Source: Prorocentrum cordatum
Lineage: Eukaryota > Sar > Dinophyceae > Prorocentrales > Prorocentraceae
Reading direction: 5' to 3'
NCBI GenBank assembly: GCA_963575745.1
Contig: CAUYUJ010021148.1
Span: forward strand, 640,032 to 704,031
Length of the DNA: 64,000 nt
Part shown: in pieces, positions 11,243-20,940 of the stretch
Numbering within the stretch: position 1 is the first letter of the stretch
Layout: each line of letters begins with the position of its first letter
The notes under the pieces: model-generated
Database searches by the model: none
What the model was told of the DNA's origin: nothing
The model's input: only the letters and a program-made list of their open reading frames with translations
Position numbers and translations under genes: made by a program

Positions 11243-11480
11243 AGGGGGCGCTAAAATGAGAGGCACATTCTGAAAAAGGACTGCCCTCAATCCGTGAAAC
11301 TCTTGCAACTGCTTAGAACGAACGTGCGCGGCGCTAATGCGAGAGGCACATGTTGAAAACTGGCCGCCCTCAATCCGCGAAGCTCCTGCAAGTTTGTTTA
11401 AATGAATGTGCGCGGCGCCGGGGCGAGGGCCACATGTTGAAAACGACCCGCCCTCCATCGGTGAAACTGTTGAAAAATTT
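11243..11480. repeat. 84-base satellite, right block
   Basis: Three units with GCGCGGCGC, GAGAGGCACAT, TTGAAAA and CCGCCCTCAATCCG, matching the left block at 9246-9600. The 9640-11165 satellite therefore sits between two blocks of another satellite. Confidence 0.75.
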
Positions 11481-11622
11481 TGCCTCACAATCATAACCGG
11501 TGGGGGAATACCAAGCGAAACGCCCGTCGGGGCGCGACAGGGAGAAGCTATGTATCAGGAAAAGAAATGGTGAGGGAGGAAGAGAAGGGGGAGGAGGGGG
11601 AGGAGGATGAGGAGGAAGAGGA
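11481..11622. other. Spacer and short GGA-rich tract
   Basis: Unassigned bases followed by a GGA-rich tract (about 11570-11622), into which the 3' end of the LINE is inserted. The 11 bases GAGGAAGAGGA at 11612-11622 recur at 18185-18195 beyond the other end. Confidence 0.5.
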
Positions 11623-11653
11623 TTTTTTTACATCGACAAAGCAGCCACATACA

Positions 11654-11680
11654 CCTTGCCTGGTGGCGAACCAGGCAAGG
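11654..11680 (-). other. LINE 3'-end hairpin
   Basis: Perfect 10-base stem CCTTGCCTGG / CCAGGCAAGG with a 7-base loop, 25 bases before the A run (T run 11623-11629 on the plus strand) that ends the element. A stem-loop just before the 3' end of LINE RNA is a known recognition site for the element's own RT in several LINE clades. That role here is inference. Confidence 0.7.
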
Positions 11681-11838
11681 GACGCTCCTTGGCGTAAAAC
11701 CTCCACAGATTCACCAGCGATGTCCTGGCGCCTGGAAGGCTTTCTGAAGAGAAAACCAAACAGGGGGGGGCCGAAAGCCGAGGGGCGATTTCCAACAGAC
11801 AGGAGGATCCCCGTCGGCTAACGGCCCCCCCCCATTAA

Positions 11839-13318
11839 TTAGTCCGAGTCCGAGGAAGCCAAACAGGGTTCCTGCGGAGCTGCAGAGGCGGCCGCCTCTT
11901 GGAGGCTGGGCGCGGAAACGACACCGCAACGAAAGGCACTTTCTGGCGAATCGGGCGGCACGTTGCAGGCCTCCTTGTTCACCTGAGGGTCCAAGCCAGG
12001 GGCGAACGGAGGCAGACATGGCGAATCTACAATCGTGAGGCCTCGCGTGCATGCACGCGGGTATTTACCCGCCATGATCTTGTTGAAATTCGTGCGACCG
12101 TGCCTGCTGAACTGACCTGGGCAACGGTTCGCCAAATTGCTTTTGGCAAGCACTCCGTGGTGCAGGAAGGCTCCGCACTTCACACAAAGGAAACAGTCAG
12201 AGCCATCGGAAACATGAAAAAGAGCAGGCACATGCGCATTGCTCTCGGCCGCATCCAAATCTGGTTGCGCCGAGCCTACACACTTGCCAGGGCCAGGTTT
12301 TGCCTCGGACCTGGACCCTTTGCGACAGACCGTGCAACGCCACATGCCACTACAATGCTGCCACACGTGTCCCTGGACAGGCAGCCCCAGGGGTTTCTCA
12401 GGATGCTCGGCACGCAGCTCGACTCCGTCCAACTTCAGCTTTGGCCACTGCGGCAAAAGCTTCGCGGCCAATCGGCACACAGCGCGGGCAACAGCAATGC
12501 AGCTCTGAACACGATTTTCCTCGGCCTCAGTGGGCCGAGGATGCGCCTGCGCGCCCATCTTTGCGACGGCGTCAGCGTGGCCGTTTCCCCGACGGCGAAA
12601 ACGCTCACTCTCGTCAAGCTCTGGCTCGTCGGGGTCTAAGTGAGCCCTAACCTTGGTCAAGGCAGAGATGTGGCAGCACTGGTTGATGTGCAAGAAATGG
12701 CCAGCGTACTTGCGCCTGTGCGACAGTCGTGCCGCCGCGGGCAAGTTAAAATGCGATACTACCGCCTGGCAGTCAGTATAACAATCACTCGGAGTCCCCA
12801 GCTGCAGGGAAGCCTGTGCTAGAGCTGTAAACTCGGCCGCAGGGGCCGACTGAGCAATCGGCGCCCACACAGGCCCATGCAGCGTGCACTCGGGTTGGCC
12901 ATCAGCCGAGACCTGGACCACTCCCCATCCAGCCCTCGAAAGTTCTGGTATCGGATGCCCGAACAAACTCCCATCTACGAAAATTCGGCCCCCGATCACT
13001 CCGTCATCGAAACCGCGATCGTCCCGATACGACTTGATTTCCACACCGCCGAACTCCCTAGGCTGAGGCCAATACCCTTCTGGATGCTCGAAGATGCCGC
13101 GCGTGTATAAAATGTCATCATCCTTCGTGAGCTCCCCACACGCCATCTTGATGATATCATCTTTCACCAACTCCTCCCTCTCGTCCCTCACGGCCTCACA
13201 AGTCCAAAGCCTATGATGCGGGGTGTCAACAGCCTGCTGACAGAGAGGGCAGAGCAGCTGGTCGTCGTCTAACTGGTATCCAAGGGCATGAGCCCGTGAC
13301 GCTGTCCAGCAGCCCCCA
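11839..13318 (-). CDS. LINE ORF2 C-terminal part: zinc knuckle, RNase H, Cys-rich tail
   Basis: This frame is continuous from about 13318 (just after the frame change) to the TAA at 11839. It starts with a CPLC..AVDTPHH..WTC zinc-knuckle-like motif (about 13250-13200), then RNase H. The RNase H residues visible are Asp in FVDGSLFG (about 12970), Glu in AAEFTAL, Asp in YTDCQAV and the final Asp in GNGHADAVAK (about 12575), so the catalytic set looks intact. The tail has two Cys clusters (CTVC...C near 12325 and CFLCVKC...C near 12180), probably zinc-binding. RNase H in a LINE removes RNA from the cDNA hybrid. The protein would be translated as part of ORF2; the nearest start codon in this frame (GTG for VRDEREE at 13191) is not a real start. 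Confidence 0.75.
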
Positions 13319-13991
13319 CATGCCAGACTTCGAATAGCTCATTTTTCCATGGGCGTGTAGCGTTTTTTTTGCGGGCTTCAGATTTGACAATATCAAAGCA
13401 CACACGGTCCCAGGGCACCTCCAGCTTGATAGCAATGGACCTCTCAAGGTCCCGAACGACCGCCCTTCGCAAAATATCCTTGAGTAAAGTAGGACTGACG
13501 TAAGTAAGCGAAACAGCAGTGCCACGATGATCCATCAGCGTGGCGAAGTCCCGCATTCGCCACCCTATCCTCTTTACAGACATGTACAACGCACTGATGG
13601 GTCCGTGAACGTGTCTCCATGCGATGGGAAGGGTGGCGGACTCGAAGACAGCAGACCAAAGACGGCGCAGCCCTGGCATGCTAAAACAGAATGGAAAGGC
13701 CCTTGTCTGCGCTGCCCAAACCTCCTTGCCCCACCTCACGATCGGTGCAACCATCCCATACCAGCAAGGCTCATCCTCAAACGCAAGCGCAGCAGACAAA
13801 GATCGCCCGCCACAAGACGGCCGTAGACACTTGCCAGCCTGCTGCCTGATACGACCTAACTCGGTGTTACTTAGACCGTGAACTTCAGCTCCGTAGCACA
13901 TCCCTGGCAGAGGCCCACTACAGAAAATCTTTCTCGCAGATCGGCCAAGGATATGCCTCTGCCGCTTGATGCGCTCCACCTTCCTCCGAAA

Positions 13992-14041
<50 letters not shown>

Positions 14042-14195
14042 TTCCGCTTAACCGCTCTCCCTCGCACCCTGCAACCTTTCCCAGCCGCGCCATCAATCCC
14101 CAAGTTGACAGCAGTAGAATGGTTCGCGCTGGGTCCCGACAAGGCCCCAAGCCACTCGGCCAACAACTTGCCGAGAGTGGCGTCACTGGCAACAA
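13269..14195 (-). CDS. LINE ORF2 middle part (post-RT linker), different frame
   Basis: Useful from about 13985 (after the GA tract) to about 13316. It reads RRKVERIKRQRHILGRSARK, then a CYGAEVHGLS segment and a long helical stretch ending in VWHVG. The basic start followed by a YGAEV.G motif is the kind of linker that follows the RT thumb in such LINEs. The part upstream of the GA tract in this frame (14195-14040) is a shadow of the RT frame. At about 13315 the frame must change by one base to enter the zinc knuckle and RNase H: a run of five G (minus strand) at that spot probably lost one G. After that point this frame reads out of phase to a TAG at 13269. Confidence 0.7.
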
Positions 14196-16890
14196 AGTTG
14201 GCCTTGTCGGGGGAGATAACAGACTTCAAATCCTCCGTGACCGCCACATAAACAGCTGCCGTAGCCGACTTCAAATCAGCCAAGACCTGCTCGAAAGTGC
14301 CAGTACTAGAAATCCCTATGTCATCTATGAAGAGGTCGATGCTAGTGGTGGGCCCCACAGAGACCTGCAAGAACGTATCCATGTAAAAGATACGCACATA
14401 AGTTGTAGCTAGACTGCAGCCTGCAATAACACCCCTGAATGCCAGGAAGGGCCCAGCCAGGAACCCTGTGATGTTAATGAAACGAGCCGATTTGTAAGCA
14501 GCCAGCGAAACCTTGATGACTGCGCGCGAGAAACCCAATTTAAGACACCGAGCCTCAAGATCCCCAAGGTCCATCAACTCATAAAACTTATACATGTCCC
14601 ATAAGACTGTCGCAGCATATCCCCCTGTTCGTGTGGACCCTTCTGCACGAGCAGCTTGGCGCCAGACAACATCCGTGGCACTCTTAAACCCACTACCTGA
14701 GAAAAAACTTGCCGAGTGAGCCTCCTCCCATTCCACTGCAACCTCCCTCCTGATCTTCCCCCACAAGCGGTAAGTGGACGTGAAGATCCCGATCGGGCGC
14801 AGGCCGCCCATCGGCTTTGGAAGCATAGCCAGCATCACTAAACGAATCTGGATGGGAAGAGTCGACATCATCTCAATGATACCGAAGAGGTAGGAAAGGA
14901 CTTCGAGCGATTCGTTGCAAAGAAGCCGAAAGCGCCTCATGTGAAATCCATCGACACTGACTGCAGATCGACTATTGCATGAGCGGCTTGCCAAACGAAT
15001 CGTGTCAACAGAAACTCTTGGCAAGGCAGGCATAGGCTGGAAATCCTGGCACTGGTTGTAGTCGATGGATTCAGCTCCTTCAGTAGCCAGCCACAGACCT
15101 TTGAACCTGAGCCCTTCAGCCTTGAGCAACGACAAAGGGTCTGATAGCACCTGGCCCGATGCTGACAGTGTCGAGGACGGAGCCCAGGCTTCGACAGGCT
15201 TCGACCAAGCGTGGGCCGCGCGAGCCCCTTGGTCGATGTCCTTCAGAAGCCACTCCTTCCACGCACGGTCAGCATCGTTCTTGGCAGCGAGCGAGGCCAT
15301 CTTCAGCGCGTCTGCGAGGCGCGTCGAGATGGTGCAGCAATCATCGAAAGACTGGCCGTCCTTCGCTATAAACTCACATACATCTGCATGCAACTGGCTG
15401 AAATCACTCTTGGCGAAGTTGTCCAGAATGAAACTCGAAGGGCAATAGATGACTGCTTTTGCGTGAAGTCTGGCTGGCTTGTCGGGCTCTCCAGCCCGCG
15501 CATGAATCCACCAGAGCCGATAATTCTGACAAAGCCAGCGGACACAGAACAAAGCGGGGCGTCGACCTGGCCGTTTGTCTCTTTTCCTGATGTCAACCCA
15601 CCAGACTTGTGGAGATTCTCCCCGACAACCATTCTTAGGCAACTTGGTCTGTAGGGCCCCTTCTAACTCCAACTCGGCCGCATTAGCCCAAGACTTGCAC
15701 AACGCGTCGAGCCCCTCAAATGCCTCACGAGACCCACGCTGCGCACAATCAAAAACTCCCTCAGCAAGTTTGGGAACTTGGCTCCGGTCACGGGGGGCAG
15801 GGGCAGGACCAATAGGAGGTTCGACAGGAAGAAGGGGAGGTTTCCGAAACGATAACACCTTCAGGTCCTCCAACTGCTCGAAAAAGGTCATTTCCACAGG
15901 ATAATGCGGTGAGATGTTAACATTACGATTTACCTGGATCGAGCAGATACCTTTGGCGAGCCCACTAGAAACCAGGAAATAGTCCAGGACTCGAACTCCC
16001 GCAGAAGAAAGACACGCCCCAGACTCCGTGCTCACCAACTGGGCCTCCAGGGACTCAACGTACTGGCACTTGCCTAAGACCGCGGGGTCCATGTTGAAGT
16101 CCCCTCCGATAATATACGAAGACATGCACGAGCTGACCGCGGAGCCTATCTCAGCGAGAATGTCAAGATTCGCATCGCTGAGCTCTTCAACACAGCGCAA
16201 GTAGCAACTGATCAGCAGGATGGGATCCCCCTTGCCTACATGAGTCCACGCTGTCATTGCGCGGTGCTGGCATACCTTAGTACCTCCGACTGGTTCGTGC
16301 AATCCAAGAAAGCTCCTGACCAGAACCGCCGCCCCGCCTGAGGTGTACACGTCCGTATCTTCACGAGTCACCTTAGCTGGTTCGAAGAGGCCCTTCCACC
16401 CGTTCTTGAGCAACCAACTCTGGGCCTCAGCAATCTGGTACTCTCTAAGGCGATGCCCCTGCAACAAAACTACGTGAGCCGACGTGGTCGGCAGCCACTC
16501 TTTGGCTGATGACCACGCCGTACAATTGCAACTACAAACCTGCAGAGCAATGGCACCCTTACCAGGGGCCTGGGGGGGCCCAAAGAAGTCAAAACTGTCA
16601 GACCCCCCTGACAGGGGCTGAGAGAGCCCACGCCCCACGTCGGCAGGACAAAATTTAACGTGGGGGGCGGAGATGCTTGCCGAAAGGCTCGTCTGCGGAT
16701 ATGCTAAAGGCTGCACAGACAGCGTGTCACGCCTTCCAAAACCATTTCCGAGACTACCCGCGGCCGCTGGGCCACTGTCGGCAGGAGACAAAAGAAACCA
16801 GAGAAACGTATCCAGTTTTGAGATGGTCCGAGCGAGGCGATCCACAGGCTCGAGCTTACAAAAAGTTGTCCCATGGAGACGTCTCCCCCT
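13918..16890 (-). CDS. LINE ORF2: APE-like endonuclease and reverse transcriptase
   Basis: Nicks target DNA and reverse-transcribes the element RNA. Endonuclease motifs: LLQGHRL (about 16455), GGAAVLVR, ISCYLR, GGDFNMDP (about 16100, metal-binding Asp-Asn), LDYFLVSSGL and the final ISPHYPVE (about 15900, catalytic His). RT motifs: MLAMLPKPMGGLRPIGI (about 14815), VLWDMYKFYELMD in place of the usual first catalytic Asp motif, GVIAGCSLAT (about 14430) and LFIDDIG (about 14325, catalytic Asp pair). The frame stays open far upstream (to 18159), but that part overlaps ORF1 in another frame and reads as Ser/Arg-rich noise, so I start ORF2 just after the ORF1 stop at 16898. No clear ATG marks the start. 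The useful frame ends in the GA tract at about 14039; beyond it the reading frame to 13918 is out of phase. Confidence 0.8.
13995..14039. repeat. (CT)n microsatellite inside LINE ORF2
   Basis: About 22 uninterrupted CT units (GA on the coding strand, read Arg-Glu), placed exactly where the ORF2 frame changes. The tract encodes a basic/acidic alternation between RT and linker. Confidence 0.95.
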
Positions 16891-16897
16891 GCCGTCC

Positions 16898-18073
16898 TTA
16901 TGGGGTACGCACGGCAGGGGGAGGGGCTTGCTGAGGCTTGCCAAGAGCCGCAGCCGCACGCTCACGCACTGACGAGGCTGCTGAAGCGTCACTGTCGCTG
17001 CCTTCCCCAACAGCCGCCACAGACTCCGCCTGTGGCTCACGTGAAGCTGGAGCGGCAGGCGGTGTCCTCGGTGCTGCTCCTGCCGCTGCCGTCGGCTGAG
17101 CTGCCCCAGGCAGCGTGCCTCCATCCTCGTCGGCCCGCCGCTTCTTGCCCAACCTAGCCACGCGCTTGGCCTGCCCCTCACGAATGTTTTTGGCCTTCGA
17201 GAGGGCGTCAGCGAACATAGATGAGCAGGCTTCGCGGAACTGGGCGTTGAGCGTCTGGCGGCGCGTCTCCATCTCATCCTTATCTTCCTTGGCAATAGTA
17301 TACTCACTCTCGTCGAATTTGAAAATCGAGTCGAGGCTGACCAGGTCGAACACGGTGCACTTACCATCCATGAGCTCGGATACATCGACCTTGCCGACGA
17401 TTCCCTTTGAACAGTCTTCGGTGCTGACCATGCCACCAGCCAACTCCCTGACCAGCTCCTTGTATTTTTCGTCGGCGCCCTGTAGCTCGGCACGCGCAAC
17501 AGCAGCAGCAGCGTCCCGTTGCACACTGAGCTGGTCTTCCAGCTTGCCGAGGCGGTCCAATTCGACTGAGAGCTTCCTTTCCCAGTATTGAACGTTACTA
17601 TGAGTTTTTGCGGCCCGCTGTTGTACAGGAGCGGGCTGTGCTGACTTCGTGAGCTTGTCCAGGGCCTGCTTGTGCTTGTTAGCGGCTGATATATCTCCTC
17701 CTTTCTCGCGGAGTGAGATGAGCTGGCGCAGCTCGTCGGCCGAGAGGGAGACACTTCCGACACTGCCGTTGAACCCGCTGCCACCAGCCCCACCACCAGG
17801 AGGAACTTGAGGCCCAGGAATGCGCGGAAGGTCTGGTCACTGAGCTGGATCATGCCTCTCTGCGCCGCAATGCTTGCAGAAAGCCCACGAGTCGATGTTC
17901 TTGTTGCAGTTGCACTGGCTGCACCGCCAGCGCCTGCCGCTCCACTGGCCTGCCCACGCAGCCCCCTGCCCCCTGCCCTCGCGGCTGCCCCACTGGGACG
18001 GGCCGCGCCAGGGCGGGGTAGGCTGCCAGGCACCATTGCCTTGCCCACGCGACTGCCAGGAGCCATTGGACAT
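16898..18073 (-). pseudogene. LINE ORF1: RanBP2-like zinc finger protein with one in-frame stop
   Basis: One frame runs from ATG at 18073 (MSNGSWQSRG) to TAA at 16898, interrupted only by a TGA at 17837-17839. Before the stop: Trp/Gly/Gln-rich N-terminus and WRCSQCNCNKNIDSWAFCKHC, a RanBP2-type zinc finger (CxxC...CxxC with the Trp and Asn), at about residues 50-70. After the stop: a Gly/Pro linker, then helical, charged sequence (ADELRQLISLREKGG, ELDRLGKLEDQL) suggesting a coiled coil, and a basic KKRRADEDG tract with an Ala/Pro-rich tail. Zinc finger plus coiled coil fits an RNA-binding ORF1 protein of a LINE. The codon context CAG-TGA-CCA would be Trp with one base change. An in-frame TGA also precedes the ATG, supporting this start. 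Confidence 0.7.
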
Positions 18074-18181
18074 GGCAGAGGGAAATCTGTGGAGCGGTCA
18101 GAAACGAGCCACCTGACCCGATACTGCAATGCCGTTCTGAAGTTCGCAGTATCAAACACACCTGTGTGCCAGAACGGCTAT

Positions 18182-18280
18182 GAAGAGGAAGAGGAGGAGG
18201 AGGAGGAGGAGGAGGAGGAGGAGGAGGAGGAGGAGGAGGAGGAGGAGGAGGAGGAGGGGAGGAGGAAGGGGAGGGGGAGG
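18182..18280. repeat. (GAG)n microsatellite
   Basis: About 95 bases of GAG/GGA units abutting the 5' end of the LINE, which appears to have inserted into this tract. Confidence 0.9.
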
Positions 18281-18288
18281 AGGACAAG

Positions 18289-18395
18289 CTAGGCGCGCTC
18301 GCGTCATATCTGACGTCCTACCCCTCCCTCCCATCCCTTACCATGGCGCTGATTTTCTCTATCCGCGGACGCGTGTCGTAGCGGACCTGTGGCTC
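18289..18395. repeat. Dispersed repeat, copy 1 (copy 2 at 19385-19490)
   Basis: Shares, in order, GCTAGGCG.GCTCGCG, TCT..C.TCCTACC, CCCATC, TGATTTTCTCTATCCGC-like and GGACCTG segments with the second copy about 1.1 kb away. Each copy follows a purine-rich tract. Confidence 0.6.
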
Positions 18396-18460
18396 CGCGC
18401 GCGCGTGCGTAGTGGGTGGTGGTGCGCGTGCGTGCGTGCGTGCGTGTGTGCGTGGTTGTG

Positions 18461-18660
18461 GTGGTGGTGGTGGTGGTGGTGGTGGTGGTGGTGGTGGTGG
18501 TTGGTGGTGGTGGTGGTGGTGGTGGTGGGTGGTGGTGTGCTGGTGGTGGTTGTGTGGTGGTGGGTGGTGGTGGTGGTGGTGGTGGTGGTGGTGGGTGGTG
18601 GTGGTGCGGGTGGTGGTGGTGGTGTGGCTGGTGGTGGTGGTGGTGGTGGTGCGGCGCGGT
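18461..18660. repeat. (GGT)n microsatellite
   Basis: About 195 bases of GGT/GTG units preceded by a GTGCGTGCGTGCGTG stretch. G-rich strand on plus with regular GG doublets, so G-quadruplex formation is possible. Confidence 0.95.
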
Positions 18661-19384
18661 GGTGGCGGGCGGATGGGCGCGCGAGAAAGAGGCCCGCGCT
18701 GGGGCGAGAACGCCATCCTAAACGACGGAGGCCAAACACCGATCCGAGGAGGAGGAGGAGGAGGGGGGGGGGAGAGGGGGTGGGGGAGGAGGGGGCGGGG
18801 GAGGAGGAGGGGGCGGGAGAGCGGGGCCGCGTTTCCCCCCTGCAAACCCCTGGGCCAGTCCCCCCCTTTTTTTCGGGGGCGCCGAGAGGAGGAGCCAGGA
18901 AGAAGGGGGCGCGCGCATCGTGGCCCGGGGCATGTGCGGGGACGAAGGGGGGGGCAAGAATGTGCTGAAAAAAGGGGCTGGCAATGAGAGCTGGGAGACT
19001 TCGTGGCCCCAGCCATGATGTCCGCACACACCTCGTCCTCACCTCCCACTTGGACGTCCCCGACCGCCGCTGCCGAGGAGGAACGGAAATTCGGCCCCAA
19101 CGGCCCGCGCTAGCGGTGCCCGTGCGAAGGGCAAAGCGGCTGCTGGTAGGCTGGCTGGCCCTCGGCAATTGCTCGGGGCCAAGCCCGTCGCAGCTCGTCA
19201 TCAACGTCGTCTTCGCCGTGGCTCGTCGCCGTCGCACGTCGCCGTGAGAAGTCGTCGACGCCGTGCTCCCGCGGGCGCGGGATCGGAGGTAGAATAAGGT
19301 AGGATGAGGTAGGGGGAGGTGTCAGGACGAATAAGGGAAGATGTAGCAGGAGGCAGTGGAGGAGAGAAGAGATAGGAGGAGGCA
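18661..19384. other. GC-rich unassigned sequence
   Basis: No gene recognised. It holds G-rich and GGA-rich interruptions (about 18740-18820). The motif GGCCCGCGCTGGGGCGAG at about 18690 recurs near 20987. Confidence 0.4.
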
Positions 19385-19490
19385 TGCTAGGCGAGCTCGC
19401 GCCAAATCTGCCACCCTACCGCTTCCACACATTTACTTCCCATCGCACTGATATTTCTGTATCCGCCAACGGGTGTGACAACGGACCTGA
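19385..19490. repeat. Dispersed repeat, copy 2
   Basis: Partner of 18289-18395, with GCTAGGCGAGCTCGCG, CACCCTACC, TATTTCTGTATCCGCC and GGACCTGA in the same order. Confidence 0.6.
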
Positions 19491-20310
19491 ACCCCCTTAC
19501 AAGGACCCGTCATGTTAAGCGCAATATGCAAAGACGAACTGTGCACCGGAGGAAGAGGCGACGAATGAGCAGGAGGACGAGCAGGAGGAAGACGAGAAAG
19601 ACCAGGAGGGGGAAGGATGAGAGAGAAGGACGAGGAGGAACTGCAGCAGCGGGAGCTGGAGGAGGAAGAGGGGGAGGAGGGAGAGGGGGAGGAGGAGGAG
19701 GCGGAGGAGGAGGAGGAGGAGGAGGAATGAATGAATGAATGAATAAGCTCGGGGACTCCTGTCGAGAACGCCTGACACTAGCCTCCCGCCAGTGCAACAC
19801 AATTCACATTAGGAATCTGAGTTGGGTAACTACGAACCCCACTGAGGCGTTGAATTAGGCCTGCTGCGCCCCGCTGGAGCGGCACAGGCCAGGCTGGGGA
19901 CCCCTTAGGCGGCACGCAACCGCGAGGGGGCCCAGCTCTCAGGCACGAGGCTCCCTCCCCCTCCCACGACCCCCACTCCCACGACCAGGCGACCCCCTTC
20001 CCCCGCCCACGTCCTCGGCCTGGAGCTTTAGCCCTGGGCGCATGAACTATCGGCGTCTGCGGCAAAGCCACACTATCGTACGTGGGAATGGCGACAGTCT
20101 CACACGTCGGAAGAAGCCCCCGCTCTCGAAGCTCTCGGAAGCGCACACTGCTAGAGAGGAACTCGGGAACGGGGCGAGAGACCAAAAAAAAAAAAAAAAA
20201 AAACAAAAACACGCCAGGCCCGAAGACGCACTAGACTCCAAAGCATGAGACTGCCCTGCACTACTCTCCCTCGCACCCCCCTCACTCCGCTCAGGTCCCG
20301 CCCTCGAATC
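19491..20310. other. Unassigned, with a GGA tract and an A run
   Basis: A GGA-rich tract at about 19650-19730 ends in a (GAAT)n stretch at 19727-19745. A 19-base A run lies near 20185-20203. No supported gene. Confidence 0.4.
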
Positions 20311-20312
20311 TC

Positions 20313-20648
20313 CTACTTCCTGGCCGCCAGCAGCGAGGCGATCTCCCGCTCGAGAGGGCCACGGGGGGCGGCTCCTGACAAGAACGCTCCGCCCTCGAGC
20401 TGGATGAGAGTCTCCATCAGCGGGGCCACCACCCTCCCGAAGTCCGTCGACAGGTCGAAGTTGAAGAACAGCGTGCACTTGTGCTTGCCCCCGTCCGATG
20501 GCTTCTTGTGCACTTTCACACGGAAGTACATGAGGAGCCTCCAGAACTGTACACCCACAGACTCTCCTCTGAAGAACTTCCGACTGCCCAAGACGATCTC
20601 CCGCTTTTGTTCCACACAACATGATAATGTCGAGGTTGCTCCCCTCAA
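20313..20648 (-). CDS. Unrecognised exon-like ORF
   Basis: An open frame of 111 codons that, unlike its neighbours, reads as ordinary protein: FWRLLMYFRVKVHKKPSDG, then KHKCTLFFNFDLSTDFGR, and an amphipathic C-terminal end PLEREIASLLAARK before a stop at 20313. It has balanced composition, regular hydrophobics and no low-complexity run. On the same strand just upstream, in another frame, NPLWATGERLDEIVLEGSNLDII could belong to the same relic, perhaps an endonuclease-like fragment; a frame change would be needed to connect them. I do not recognise the family. It could be one exon of a split gene or a fragment of an unlisted retroelement. Confidence 0.35.
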   Translation of the reverse strand: MRGATSTLSCCVEQKREIVLGSRKFFRGESVGVQFWRLLMYFRVKVHKKPSDGGKHKCTLFFNFDLSTDFGRVVAPLMETLIQLEGGAFLSGAAPRGPLEREIASLLAARK

Positions 20649-20874
20649 GCACGATCTCGTCCAGCCGCTCTCCCGTGGCCCAAAGAGGATTGAAGCCCAA
20701 ACATCGCAGCATGAGGGGAAGAAGGTAGATGTAAGCAGGAATGAGGTGAGTGTGGGAGAAAGACGGCCCTCGCCAGCCAGGCCTCATTCAGGGCATAGCG
20801 GGTCCCCCCTGCAGGGAAGCAGAGAGACCTCGGGCTCGCCCGTGAACTGCACGCAGGAGCCGCGGGGGCTAGGA

Positions 20875-20940
20875 GGAGGAGGAGGAGGAGGAGGAGGAGG
20901 AGGAGGAGGAGCGGGAGGAGCAGGGACGGCGGGGCAAGGG
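20875..20940. repeat. Short (GGA)n tract
   Basis: About 40 bases of GGA units with a GCGGGAGGAGCAGGG tail. Confidence 0.85.

Larger units (their letters stand above)
11623..18184 (-). mobile_element. APE-type LINE (non-LTR retrotransposon), nearly full length
   Basis: About 6.56 kb on the minus strand. Order from the 5' end: RanBP2-like zinc finger ORF1, APE-like endonuclease, reverse transcriptase, CCHC-like linker, RNase H, cysteine-rich tail, then a 3' UTR with a 10-base-pair hairpin and a short A run at the extreme 3' end. Candidate 11-base target duplication: GAGGAAGAGGA at 11612-11622 and 18185-18195, weakened by the fact that both flanks are GGA-rich. Three lesions interrupt coding: an in-frame stop in ORF1, a (CT)n tract inside ORF2 and a single-base shift near 13315. 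The element is therefore old or degraded, or the assembly has indels. Confidence 0.85.

Noticed and set aside
9945-11254. Gly/Trp-rich repeat protein in the 9.6-11.2 kb satellite
   Set aside because: Other frames and the opposite strand are equally open and unit length is not a multiple of three throughout.
13995-14039. Intron or programmed frameshift at the CT tract
   Set aside because: No splice-like borders or slippery heptamer; expansion of a dinucleotide explains the phase change more simply.
17000-18159. N-terminal extension of LINE ORF2 up to 18159
   Set aside because: Overlaps ORF1 in another frame and reads as Ser/Arg-rich noise; ORF1's frame has the recognisable domains.
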